This document shows positions 53,993 through 62,737 of a stretch of 64,000 bases of DNA, one piece after another. Position 1 is the stretch's first letter, and the number at the start of each line of letters is the position of its first letter. The translations under genes were made by a program, and so were the position numbers. The notes beneath the pieces were generated by a model. The model was not told the DNA's origin and did not search any database. It saw nothing but the letters and a program-made list of their open reading frames with translations. The stretch comes from an uncultured Alcaligenaceae bacterium (GTDB lineage: Bacteria > Pseudomonadota > Gammaproteobacteria > Burkholderiales > Burkholderiaceae_B), in NCBI GenBank assembly GCA_937995985.1, contig CALKIR010000023.1:124001-188000 (forward strand), given 5' to 3'.

Positions 53993-56242
53993 ATGTCACC
54001 CACCACATCCACGACTACATTGATGCGCGATGATCAGGAGACGCCTTTTACTGCTCAGTGGTTACAAGAGGTGAGCAGGCAGCAGCCGGAGTCTGAGCGC
54101 CCTTTATTTATTCAAGCCGTCCAATACGCCGAGCCTTGGTTAGTGGGCACGCGCGCCCGCACAGGGGAACGCCTAGATGTTCATTGTGCCGCCATGATTC
54201 CTATTTTGCAGCAGCTTGGAGCAGATGTGCCCACACAGGCCGCAGCTTTGCTGGCTTATATGCCTGAGGACAGCGGGGCGGGAGCTCAGCGCGAACAGTT
54301 ACAGGCGGCCTTTGGCACAGAAATTAATACTTTGGTTCAGGGGACGCGCTCCTTATACCGTATTGCAGAAATTACTGCCAAAGATCATGACCCGCGTGCC
54401 TTAACGGATCAACGCGAAATGAAAAGAAAAATGCTTTTAGCAATGGCAGTAGATTTGCGTATTGTTTTAATACGCTTGGCTTCTCGATTGCGATCCCTGC
54501 GTTGGTTTGCTCAAACGAAACGGTCTTGTCCCATTGATTTTGCCCAAGAAACTATGGAGTTATATACCCCTTTGGCAAATCGATTAGGGATTTGGCAAAT
54601 CAAGTGGGAATTGGAAGATCTGGCTTTTCGTTTTTTAGAGCCTGATATTTATAAAGATATTGCCCGTCAACTTGAAGAACGTCGTGTTGAGCGTGAGGCC
54701 TTTATAAAGCAAGTAGTAGATAAGCTTTCTGCTGCGTTAACCCAAGCGGGGATTCAGGCTCAGGTCACGGGGCGGCCCAAGCATATTTACAGTATTTGGA
54801 ACAAGATGCGCAATAAACAGTTAAATTTTAATCAACTGTATGATTTGCGTGCTTTGCGTGTGATTGTGGATGATGAGCGCAGTTGTTATTCAAGCTTAGC
54901 GTTGATTCACGCTATGTGGACACCGCTGCCAGATGAGTTTGATGATTATATTGCGCGCCCCAAGCCCAATGGGTATCGTTCTTTGCATACTGTGGTAGCT
55001 GATGAGCAGGGACGGAGCTTTGAGGTACAAATACGTACCGCAGAAATGCATCATTTTGCCGAGTATGGGATGGCTGCACATTGGCGCTACAAAGAGGCTG
55101 GACCCAAGGGGGGGCAAGTTGCAGCGACCGCAGAAGAGCAGAAAATTGCTTGGATGAGGCAATTATTGGCTTGGGATAATACTGAGGGGCAAGGAGAGGC
55201 ACCTACAGCCTCGTTAGCAGAGCGGGAGGAGCTCGCGCGTAAGCGTCCCGAACGTATTTATGTGTTGACCCCTTTGGCGCGTGTGATTGAGCTGCCTCAG
55301 GGCGCGACTCCTATTGATTTTGCTTATTCATTACATACTGATTTAGGGCATCGATGCCGAGGGGCGCGGGTTGATGGACAGATGGTCCCCTTGAGCACAC
55401 AATTGCAAACCGGACAGACAGTAGAGATTATTGCTGCTAAATCTGGGGGACCATCACGAGATTGGTTAAATCCCAATTTGGGCTTTTTGGCGAGTGCTCG
55501 TTCACGTGCTAAGGTACGGTCCTGGTTCAATGCAGTAGAGCTGCAAGAGCGCATCAGTCAAGGACAGGCTTTAGTAGAAAAGGAGTTGCAGCGTCTGGGG
55601 CGTACTGCAGTTAATTTAGAGCAGCTAGCACAGCAATTGGGATTTGCCAAGGCAGATGATTTATACGTGGCGGTGGCCAAAGATGAGTATAGTTTGCGCC
55701 ATATTGAGCAGGCATTTAAGCCCAAGGCTACAGATGAACACAAGGAGGCAGACACCCCTCAAGTGTCCGATGTGGGGCGGTCAAGCGTGGCACGTACGGG
55801 GCGGAGCGGGGTATTAGTGGTGGGGGTAGACTCCTTGTTAACACAGTTGGCTCGCTGTTGCCGTCCAGCTCCACCAGATAAAATTGTTGGTTTTATTACC
55901 AAAGGGCGTGGGGTCTCTATTCACCGCAGCAATTGCTCTTCATTTAAAGGGCTCATGATTAGACAGCCAGAGCGTGCCATAGAGGTGGCTTGGGGGGATA
56001 ATATTGGGGATACCGTGTACCCAGTAGACATTCATATTCATGCCCCAGAGCGTGCGCACCTGTTGCGGGATATTACAGAGGTGTTTGCGCGCCTACGAAT
56101 TAATGTTATTGGTGTGAATACTCAAAGTCGACGCGCATTAACTCATCTAGTATTTACAGCTGAGGTAAAAAACGGCAGTGAGATTCAAAAGCTCTTGGCA
56201 GCACTTGAGGAAATACCGGGTGTGCAGGCACAGCGACGCTAG
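53993..56242 (+). CDS. relA: GTP pyrophosphokinase RelA
   Basis: RelA makes (p)ppGpp on ribosomes stalled by uncharged tRNA. The 749-residue protein has a degenerate N-terminal hydrolase domain (about 1-180): the HD motif is missing, as in true RelA. The synthetase domain (about 235-380) holds EFDD at 315-318, the acidic signature of monofunctional RelA, and PKPNGYRSLHTVV. A TGS domain starts near 420, a zinc-finger region has LARCCRPAPPDKIVGF, and an ACT/RRM domain begins near 665. It is monocistronic. Confidence 0.96.
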   Translation: MSPTTSTTTLMRDDQETPFTAQWLQEVSRQQPESERPLFIQAVQYAEPWLVGTRARTGERLDVHCAAMIPILQQLGADVPTQAAALLAYMPEDSGAGAQREQLQAAFGTEINTLVQGTRSLYRIAEITAKDHDPRALTDQREMKRKMLLAMAVDLRIVLIRLASRLRSLRWFAQTKRSCPIDFAQETMELYTPLANRLGIWQIKWELEDLAFRFLEPDIYKDIARQLEERRVEREAFIKQVVDKLSAALTQAGIQAQVTGRPKHIYSIWNKMRNKQLNFNQLYDLRALRVIVDDERSCYSSLALIHAMWTPLPDEFDDYIARPKPNGYRSLHTVVADEQGRSFEVQIRTAEMHHFAEYGMAAHWRYKEAGPKGGQVAATAEEQKIAWMRQLLAWDNTEGQGEAPTASLAEREELARKRPERIYVLTPLARVIELPQGATPIDFAYSLHTDLGHRCRGARVDGQMVPLSTQLQTGQTVEIIAAKSGGPSRDWLNPNLGFLASARSRAKVRSWFNAVELQERISQGQALVEKELQRLGRTAVNLEQLAQQLGFAKADDLYVAVAKDEYSLRHIEQAFKPKATDEHKEADTPQVSDVGRSSVARTGRSGVLVVGVDSLLTQLARCCRPAPPDKIVGFITKGRGVSIHRSNCSSFKGLMIRQPERAIEVAWGDNIGDTVYPVDIHIHAPERAHLLRDITEVFARLRINVIGVNTQSRRALTHLVFTAEVKNGSEIQKLLAALEEIPGVQAQRR

Positions 56243-56281
56243 GCGTATTTACTGCTAAAATGTTGTGATCTAATGTGCTAT

Positions 56282-56310
56282 TTCACACTTTACGAGAGTT
56301 GTTCTTAATT
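56282..56310 (+). promoter_or_regulatory. Candidate promoter of trpBA-accD
   Basis: TTCACA (56282-56287) and TTAATT (56305-56310) are separated by 17 nt in the relA-trpB gap. If used, transcription would start near 56317, directly at the hairpin. The -10 match is only fair. Confidence 0.4.
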
Positions 56311-56318
56311 GTTTAATC

Positions 56319-56345
56319 GTTAGGGGTGGGATGATCACCCCTAAC
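56319..56345 (+). promoter_or_regulatory. Perfect hairpin in the trpB leader
   Basis: GTTAGGGGTG (56319-56328) and CACCCCTAAC (56336-56345) form a perfect 10-bp stem with a 7-nt loop. It ends 7 nt before the AAAAGGGA ribosome-binding site of trpB (56353-56360). There is no T-run after it, so a plain terminator is unlikely. It may be a 5'-end stabiliser, an RNA control element, or the 3' end of relA mRNA. Confidence 0.6.
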
Positions 56346-56368
56346 CTTAGCCCAAAAGGGATAGTGTT

Positions 56369-57568
56369 TTGAGTTCATATCAGTATCCAGATGCACAAGG
56401 TCATTTTGGCCCCTACGGTGGGGCTTTTGTGGCCGAAACTTTGGTTCATGCGCTTGATGAATTGCGACAGGCGTATGAAAAATATCTCAACGATCCAGAG
56501 TTCATGACTGAGTATCAAAATGAGCTAAATCATTTTGTGGGTCGTCCTTCACCAGTATATTTTGCTCGGCGATGGTCCGAGCAACTGGGCGGTGCACAAA
56601 TCTGGTTCAAGCGCGAAGATCTTAACCATACGGGGGCGCACAAGATCAATAACTGTATTGGGCAGATACTGTTAGCTCGTCGCATGGGTAAAACACGTAT
56701 TATTGCCGAAACAGGAGCCGGTCAGCATGGGGTGGCCACAGCTACAGTAGCGGCTCGTTATGGCCTAGAGTGTGTGGTGTACATGGGCTCTGAAGATGTA
56801 CGGCGCCAAGCCTCTAATGTTTATCGTATGAAGCTATTAGGCGCTCAAGTGGTCTCTGTTGATTCGGGCTCCCGTACGCTCAAGGATGCCTTAAATGAGG
56901 CAATGCGTGATTGGGTCACCAACGTAGAAAACACCTATTACATAATTGGTACTGTGGCTGGACCCCATCCCTATCCAGCAATGGTGCGTGATTTTCAGGC
57001 TGTTATTGGTAATGAGTGTTTAGAGCAAATGCCTGCAGAGGTCGGGCGTCAACCAGATATGATTGTCGCCTCAGTAGGGGGGGGATCCAATGCAATGGGA
57101 ATTTTTTATCCCTATTTGGATCATAAAGAGATAGCACTGGTTGGGGTTGAGGCAGCTGGACGAGGCTTAGATACGCACGAGCATTCTGCCTCTATTACAT
57201 GCGGCCGAGCAGGGGTATTGCATGGCAATAGAACATTAATCTTGCAGACAGAGGATGGGCAGGTACAGCCGACTCATTCTATTTCAGCAGGGTTGGATTA
57301 CCCTGGGGTTGGCCCAGAGCATGCGTGGTTAAAAGAAATCGGTCGTGCTCGCTATGAAACGGTGACCGATGCTGAGGCTTTGCAAGCATTTCATGACTGC
57401 TGTCGTCTCGAAGGGATTATGCCCGCATTAGAGTCCTCACATGCTTTGGCTTATGCTGCGCGCGTGGCGCCCACAATGAGTCCAGAGCAAATTATTTTGG
57501 TTAATTTGTCCGGTCGTGGGGACAAAGATATGCATACTGTTGCGGAATACAGTGGCATTGAGCTTTAA
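56369..57568 (+). CDS. trpB: Tryptophan synthase beta chain
   Basis: TrpB condenses indole with serine to tryptophan using PLP. The 399-residue protein shows HTGAHKINNCIGQ with the PLP Lys, AETGAGQHGVATATVAA, and GGGSNAMGIFYPY. The start is TTG (56369), 8 nt after AAAAGGGA; MSSYQYPDAQGHFGPYGGAFV fits the family N-terminus. It precedes trpA by 13 nt. The gene trpF, usually upstream in relatives, is absent here; relA is upstream instead. Confidence 0.97.
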   Translation: MSSYQYPDAQGHFGPYGGAFVAETLVHALDELRQAYEKYLNDPEFMTEYQNELNHFVGRPSPVYFARRWSEQLGGAQIWFKREDLNHTGAHKINNCIGQILLARRMGKTRIIAETGAGQHGVATATVAARYGLECVVYMGSEDVRRQASNVYRMKLLGAQVVSVDSGSRTLKDALNEAMRDWVTNVENTYYIIGTVAGPHPYPAMVRDFQAVIGNECLEQMPAEVGRQPDMIVASVGGGSNAMGIFYPYLDHKEIALVGVEAAGRGLDTHEHSASITCGRAGVLHGNRTLILQTEDGQVQPTHSISAGLDYPGVGPEHAWLKEIGRARYETVTDAEALQAFHDCCRLEGIMPALESSHALAYAARVAPTMSPEQIILVNLSGRGDKDMHTVAEYSGIEL

Positions 57569-57581
57569 GGATAGGCCAGTC

Positions 57582-58403
57582 ATGACTACACAATCTAATC
57601 ACCGTTTGCAACAAGCTTTTGAGCGTCTGTCTGGGCGTGCTGCCTTGGTTCCTTATATTACAGCAGGGGATCCGGACCCGCAGGTAACGGTTGCTTTGAT
57701 GCATGCCTTGGTGCGTTCGGGTGCAGATATTATTGAGTTAGGCGTGCCTTTTTCTGATCCTATGGCAGATGGGCCCGTAATTCAGCGCGCAGCAGAGCGA
57801 GCATTATCCAAAGGTATGAGTTTGGCTCGGGTATTGGCCATGGTTAGTGAGTTTAGAAATACTGATGCCAACACGCCTGTAGTACTGATGGGTTATGCCA
57901 ATCCTATTGAGGCCATGGGGCAACAACAGTTTGTTGATCAGGCTGCCGCTGCTGGAGTTGATGGAGTGTTGACTGTAGATTATCCTCCCGAAGAGGTAGA
58001 GGATTTTGCTCAGGCTTTGATGGCACAGTCTATTGACCCCATTTTTCTGCTTGCGCCCACTTCTACCGATGAACGCATACAAAAAATTGCCCAGCTAGCG
58101 CGTGGGTACGTATATTATGTCTCTCTAAAAGGAGTGACTGGTGCCGATAGCATTGATATAGATGATGTTGTGCGTCAATTGGCACGTATCCGTCAGTACC
58201 TAACTACGCCGGTGGGTGTGGGTTTTGGGATTCGCAGTCCTGAGAGCGCACGCCGAATTGCTGAGCACGCAGATGCAGTCATTATTGGCAGCAAGCTCAT
58301 CCAAACTATGGAAGCTGAAATGGAGGCGAATAAGAGCCCACACGCTGCTATTGAGGCTGCAGCACGATGGTTATCTACCGTGCACCAAGCATTGCTCAAA
58401 TAA
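57582..58403 (+). CDS. trpA: Tryptophan synthase alpha chain
   Basis: TrpA cleaves indole-glycerol phosphate and channels indole to TrpB. The 273-residue TIM barrel contains the catalytic Glu in IIELGVPFSDPMADGPVIQ and the Asp in GVDGVLTVDYPPEE. VGVGFGIRSPESARRI binds the phosphate. The ATG at 57582 is preferred; the frame from 57516 would overlap trpB by 53 nt. Confidence 0.97.
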   Translation: MTTQSNHRLQQAFERLSGRAALVPYITAGDPDPQVTVALMHALVRSGADIIELGVPFSDPMADGPVIQRAAERALSKGMSLARVLAMVSEFRNTDANTPVVLMGYANPIEAMGQQQFVDQAAAAGVDGVLTVDYPPEEVEDFAQALMAQSIDPIFLLAPTSTDERIQKIAQLARGYVYYVSLKGVTGADSIDIDDVVRQLARIRQYLTTPVGVGFGIRSPESARRIAEHADAVIIGSKLIQTMEAEMEANKSPHAAIEAAARWLSTVHQALLK

Positions 58404-58449
58404 GTGGCCTAGCCATGGATTTTAAGTTTTTAAAACACAGGATAACAGC

Positions 58450-59343
58450 ATGAGTTGGATCCAAAAATTACTCCCCCCCCGCATCGGCCGCACCTCTGGT
58501 AATAAGCGTGTTCCCGAAGGGCTCTGGGTTAAATGTCCGGCTTGCGAAGCCGTTTTGTACAAAGAAGATTTGCAGGCCACACAAAATGTTTGCCCTAAAT
58601 GCGATCACCACATGCGGCTGAATGCTCGGGAGCGGATTGATAGTTTATTAGACGCAGAGGGGCGTCAGGAGATAGGGGCAAATTTGCGCTCTACTGATCC
58701 ACTGCGTTTTAGAGACTCGAAAAAGTACACTGAGCGCCTTAATCAGGCTGCTCGTAGCACCAAAGAGAGTGAGGCGCTTGTAGTTGTGCGTGGGAGCATT
58801 TGTGCCATGCCTGCCGTCCTGGCCTGCTTTGAGTTTGAGTTCATGGGAGGCTCAATGGGATCGGTAGTTGGGGAGCGTTTTGTGCGTGGTGTCCAAGCCG
58901 CTATTGAAACGCGTAGTGCTTTTGTTTGTGTGGCAGCTTCAGGCGGTGCACGCATGCAAGAGAGCTTGTTCTCGTTATTTCAAATGGCCAAGACTAATGC
59001 CATGTTAGTCAAGCTGTCTGAGGCCGGGTTGCCCTTTATCAGTGTATTGACTGATCCCACCATGGGGGGCGTATCAGCAAGTTTTGCTTTTATGGGGGAT
59101 GTGGTAATTGCCGAGCCAAATGCTTTAATTGGGTTTGCAGGCCCCCGAGTGATTGAGCAAACTGTACGAGAAACTTTACCAGAAGGTTTTCAGCGTGCTG
59201 AATTTTTACTGGAAAAAGGAGCGCTTGATATGGTTGTGGATAGGCGTCATTTGCGCACAGAGATTGCACAGCTCATCGCCCTTTTAACACGACAGCCTGC
59301 TGATGCTGTTTCAGTGCAGGTAGACAAAAGCGAAGCTGAATGA
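58450..59343 (+). CDS. accD: Acetyl-CoA carboxylase carboxyltransferase subunit beta
   Basis: AccD works with AccA to transfer the carboxyl from biotin to acetyl-CoA, forming malonyl-CoA for fatty-acid synthesis. The 297-residue protein has a four-Cys zinc finger (CPACEAV, CPKCDHHM) near 35-57, FMGGSMGSVVGERF, and the oxyanion loop SGGARMQESLFS. Trailing folC, usual in relatives, is absent; the gene is followed by strong hairpins and convergent rne. Confidence 0.97.
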   Translation: MSWIQKLLPPRIGRTSGNKRVPEGLWVKCPACEAVLYKEDLQATQNVCPKCDHHMRLNARERIDSLLDAEGRQEIGANLRSTDPLRFRDSKKYTERLNQAARSTKESEALVVVRGSICAMPAVLACFEFEFMGGSMGSVVGERFVRGVQAAIETRSAFVCVAASGGARMQESLFSLFQMAKTNAMLVKLSEAGLPFISVLTDPTMGGVSASFAFMGDVVIAEPNALIGFAGPRVIEQTVRETLPEGFQRAEFLLEKGALDMVVDRRHLRTEIAQLIALLTRQPADAVSVQVDKSEAE

Positions 59344-59381
59344 TGCATTTGAAATAACAGCATATAATCCGTTCACAGGAG

Positions 59382-59456
59382 CCATACTACAAGCGGCTTG
59401 AGGAAATCCTCAAGCCGCTTTGGTATGGATCTCAATGGGGCCCTGTAAGGCCCCAT
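59382..59456. terminator. Two strong hairpins between convergent accD and rne
   Basis: The first has a perfect 13-bp stem, AAGCGGCTTGAGG (59391-59403) with CCTCAAGCCGCTT (59408-59420), and an AAAT loop. It is extended by CCATAC/GTATGG (59382-59387 with 59423-59428) across a small internal loop. The second is ATGGGGCC/GGCCCCAT (59435-59442 with 59449-59456), ending 4 nt from the rne stop. Neither has a long T-run. The first likely ends accD transcription and the second ends rne. Confidence 0.7.
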
Positions 59457-59460
59457 CCAT

Positions 59461-62376
59461 TTAGGATGCAGATGATGTGGCTGTTTCTACCTGTTGCAAG
59501 TGCTCGTCATGAGTCTGTTGCACATCTGGAAGTTGTCGTCCTAGGGATTCAGACTGCTGGAAGTATGTCAAATGATAGATAGCATAGTCATAGTCCAGGC
59601 GAGTCTGCACCCATTGTAAGCCTGCCTGTTCCAATGCTTGGAGCTGCTGCTCATTTAGGAGTGGGGTATGCACATTGGGAGTAGGCTGAGGCAAGACAGG
59701 GAGCGGAGTGTCTGGCTGTTTTGCCTGTGTTGTGACCGGCTCCTTGTGCTCCTCTGAGGGTAAGGAGGAGCAAGGTGGCTCAGTGTGGAGAGAGGAGTGA
59801 GGCGCCTTGGTTTCAACCTGCACTAAGGGCCCCTCATCGACAATTTGGGGAGAGTCCCAACGGGGGGCTGTGCTGGGTTTGGGTTGTGGTTGTTGACGTG
59901 CCTGCTCAGCCATGGATTGTGCATGCGCCGCAATTTCCTCGGGACGTGTTTCCACCATAGTGAGCGCACTGCTGCTGTCCTCGCTAAGTGCATATGAAGT
60001 CCATTGCGCGGCAGGAACCTGCGCGGGCAGTGTTTCTTCTTTAGTAAAGTCTTGAGTGATTTCCTGTTGCAGTAGCGTTTCCTCTTCAGGAAGGGCTACA
60101 GGAGCAGGTAGAGCCTCTTGTTGTGCTGAGGCATGATGAGTCGGTGCCTCTGGCTGTACGGGCTCTATGGCGTTTTGAGCAGGCAGGCGCTCTGAAGCTG
60201 TACGAGGTGCAGACTCCTCCTGGTGCTCCTGTTTGGGAGCTGGGCTGCGCTCGGCGTGGTCGTTGGCTTGTGCTGCCGTCTTTTTTTGTGGCTGTGGCTG
60301 CGCGGCTACTGCAGGCTGCTTTTGTTGCGTTGTAGGGCGCGGCTGCTCTGCTGGAGTAGGCTGAGGATGTGGGCTGTGTAAGGCAGCGGTTTGTTGCTCA
60401 GCAGACTGTTGTCGACGGCGGCGGCTGCCACGGCGACGGCGTGTGCTGCCGGTAGGGCGACTCTGCTCTTCTTGTGGTGCTTGAGCTTTAGAGCGGGCCC
60501 CTTTGGCAGTTTTCTTTGCTGCGAGAGCAGGGCTTTTTTTGGCGGCACGTCGTGTGCTGCTGCGCTTAGCTTTTTTGGCTGCTTTGGGTGTGCTGCCCTC
60601 CTCTTGAGCGGCTGCTTTGCGGCTGCGGCGCGGTGTGTCCTGATGTTTTGTATTGTTGCTAGTTGGCGCTTTATGTGCGGGGCTGGGGTCATGGTCTGAG
60701 CCCTTAAACCAGCTGACAATACGGTGCCATAACCCTTCTTGAGGTGCTGCTCCATTGGCGCCCGGGGCCGGTTGAGCAGGGGTAATCCCTTTAACTACTG
60801 CCTCTGGGCGAGCTTTAATTTCATGGGTGCGATGTGGGGTTAATGAAGTAATTTCTTCTTCTTGTTGGATGTGTTGATAGCTAGATTGCAGCTCTTCGAG
60901 GCGCGGATCATCAAAGCGTAACCGCTCAATAATATGGTGTGGCGTTTCTAGGTTTTTATTGGGAATTAAGGTAACTGTAACATTGAATTGAGATTCAATT
61001 TTAGTCAGGTCGTGACGCTTTTCATTGAGTAAAAAGGTAGACACATCGACCGGAAGTTGTGCATGAATAGCGGCAGTTCCTTCTTTCATGGCCTCCTCTT
61101 GAAGGAGTCGCAATACATGCAAAGCGCTGGATTCTGAGTCACGAATCACTCCTGTGCCGGTGCATCGTGGGCAAGTAACATGGGAGCCTTCGTTCAGAGC
61201 AGGACGCAAGCGTTGGCGTGAGAGCTCCATGAGGCCAAAACGAGAAATGCGTCCCATCTGTACCCGCGCTCGATCAACGCGTAGAGCCTTTCTGAGGCAT
61301 TGTTCAATGGCTCTTTGGTTGCGATTGTCTTCCATATCGATGAAATCGATAACAATCAGTCCGCCCAAGTCCCTTAACCGTAATTGGCGGGCGGCCTCTT
61401 CGGCTGCTTCAAGGTTGGTGCGCAACGCCGTTTCCTCGATATCAGCGCCGCGAGTGGCTCGGGCTGAGTTCACATCAATCGCCACTAATGCTTCGGTATG
61501 GTCAACTACAATTGAGCCCCCAGAGGGTAGTTGTACCGTACGTGCATAGGCTGTTTCGATTTGGTTTTCAATTTGAAAACGTGAAAACAAAGGAATGTCG
61601 TCGCGGTACATTTTGACCCGATGTGCATTATCGGGCATGACTACATTCATAAAGGCCGTAGCCTGTTCGTAGATATCATCCGTGTCAATAAGAATTTCAC
61701 CAATTTCTTGGGAAAAATAATCCCGAATGGCACGGATCACCAAACTTGATTCTAAATAGATCAGTACAGGGGCCGGATTTTCTTTGGCTGCTTTGTCAAT
61801 AGCGGTCCAAAGCTGTAGTAAGTAGTTCAGATCCCATTGCAACTCTTCGGTGCTGCGGCCAATCCCAGCGGTGCGCGCGATCAAGCTCATCCCTTCGGGA
61901 AGGTCAAGCTGCGCCATTGCTTCGCGCAACTCTTGGCGCTCTTCACCCTCAACGCGGCGTGATACCCCTCCACCACGAGGGTTATTGGGCATCAGGACCA
62001 AATAGCGTCCAGCCAGTGAGATAAAAGTAGTTAGGGCTGCGCCTTTATTACCGCGCTCCTCTTTTTCTACTTGGATAATGAGCTCCTGACCTTCGGTCAA
62101 AGCATCCTGAATACGGGCGCGGCGATAGTCGACACCGTTTTTAAAATAACTGCGTGCCACCTCTTTAAAGGGCAAAAAGCCGTGCCGCTCTTCGCCATAA
62201 TCAACAAAGCAGGCCTCAAGGCCTGGCTCAATGCGGGTAATTACCCCTTTATAAATATTGCCTTTGCGTTGTTCACGACCGGCAGTTTCAATATCTAGGT
62301 CAATTAATTTTTGACCGTCTACTATTGCAACGCGTAATTCTTCTTGGTGCGTTGCATTAAACAACATACGTTTCAT
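59461..62376 (-). CDS. rne: Ribonuclease E
   Basis: RNase E (971 residues) is the essential endonuclease for mRNA decay and rRNA/tRNA processing. The catalytic half (about 1-500) has an S1 domain (about 35-120), RNase H-like and DNase I-like parts, catalytic Asp residues in VAIDVNSAR (~300) and IVIDFIDMED (~345), and the zinc-link CPRCTGTG (~403). The C-terminal ~450 residues are disordered scaffold rich in Ala, Gln, Pro, Glu, with a Lys/Ala histone-H1-like stretch (~580-625) and an Arg-rich cluster RRRRGSRRRRQQ (~645-656), likely RNA-binding. A GGAGA ribosome-binding site precedes the ATG. The leader is long and structured. Confidence 0.97.
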   Translation of the reverse strand: MKRMLFNATHQEELRVAIVDGQKLIDLDIETAGREQRKGNIYKGVITRIEPGLEACFVDYGEERHGFLPFKEVARSYFKNGVDYRRARIQDALTEGQELIIQVEKEERGNKGAALTTFISLAGRYLVLMPNNPRGGGVSRRVEGEERQELREAMAQLDLPEGMSLIARTAGIGRSTEELQWDLNYLLQLWTAIDKAAKENPAPVLIYLESSLVIRAIRDYFSQEIGEILIDTDDIYEQATAFMNVVMPDNAHRVKMYRDDIPLFSRFQIENQIETAYARTVQLPSGGSIVVDHTEALVAIDVNSARATRGADIEETALRTNLEAAEEAARQLRLRDLGGLIVIDFIDMEDNRNQRAIEQCLRKALRVDRARVQMGRISRFGLMELSRQRLRPALNEGSHVTCPRCTGTGVIRDSESSALHVLRLLQEEAMKEGTAAIHAQLPVDVSTFLLNEKRHDLTKIESQFNVTVTLIPNKNLETPHHIIERLRFDDPRLEELQSSYQHIQQEEEITSLTPHRTHEIKARPEAVVKGITPAQPAPGANGAAPQEGLWHRIVSWFKGSDHDPSPAHKAPTSNNTKHQDTPRRSRKAAAQEEGSTPKAAKKAKRSSTRRAAKKSPALAAKKTAKGARSKAQAPQEEQSRPTGSTRRRRGSRRRRQQSAEQQTAALHSPHPQPTPAEQPRPTTQQKQPAVAAQPQPQKKTAAQANDHAERSPAPKQEHQEESAPRTASERLPAQNAIEPVQPEAPTHHASAQQEALPAPVALPEEETLLQQEITQDFTKEETLPAQVPAAQWTSYALSEDSSSALTMVETRPEEIAAHAQSMAEQARQQPQPKPSTAPRWDSPQIVDEGPLVQVETKAPHSSLHTEPPCSSLPSEEHKEPVTTQAKQPDTPLPVLPQPTPNVHTPLLNEQQLQALEQAGLQWVQTRLDYDYAIYHLTYFQQSESLGRQLPDVQQTHDEHLQQVETATSSAS

Positions 62377-62611
62377 GAGTGTTTTTCTCCGAAGTCTTGG
62401 TGCCGTGAAGCGGCGTGACTACGGGTCACTCGGTTTTTGAGCACTGTTTCTGCAGTGGCTTATTGGGCTGTCATCAACCTTTTACTCTGTATCAGTAAAG
62501 CAAGTGTGTCCCTACACCAATAGGGTGTAATTAAGTGCCTTTGCATTCCAATACATTGAACAATAAAGCTACACACTTGTATTTTAAAACCAATAATTCC
62601 AAAACAATAAA

Positions 62612-62635
62612 CAGACGCGTAAACAAGCGCGTCTG
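62612..62635 (-). promoter_or_regulatory. rne leader hairpin 1
   Basis: CAGACGCG (62612-62619) and CGCGTCTG (62628-62635) form a perfect 8-bp stem with an 8-nt loop, about 240-260 nt upstream of the rne ATG. It is a candidate element for RNase E autoregulation. Confidence 0.55.
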
Positions 62636-62688
62636 CGAATAAATTTTTAAAGCGACAACTTTGCAGTAACCCAGTGCCGCGCGTGGCG

Positions 62689-62737
62689 GGCAGAGTTTAT
62701 TGGGTTCGTTGTATAGTTACCAATAAACTGCTCTGCC
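62689..62737 (-). promoter_or_regulatory. rne leader hairpin 2
   Basis: GGCAGAG-TTTATTGG (62689-62703) pairs with CCAATAAA (62720-62727) and, after a 3-nt bulge (62728-62730), with CTCTGCC (62731-62737). This gives 15 paired positions around a 16-nt loop. It lies about 313-361 nt upstream of the rne start. The bulged stem resembles in kind, not in sequence, the RNase E-sensing hairpin of E. coli rne. Confidence 0.55.

Noticed and set aside
59391..59420. Inverted repeats of an insertion sequence or MITE
   Set aside because: The arms enclose only four bases, there is no target-site duplication and no second copy was seen in the window.
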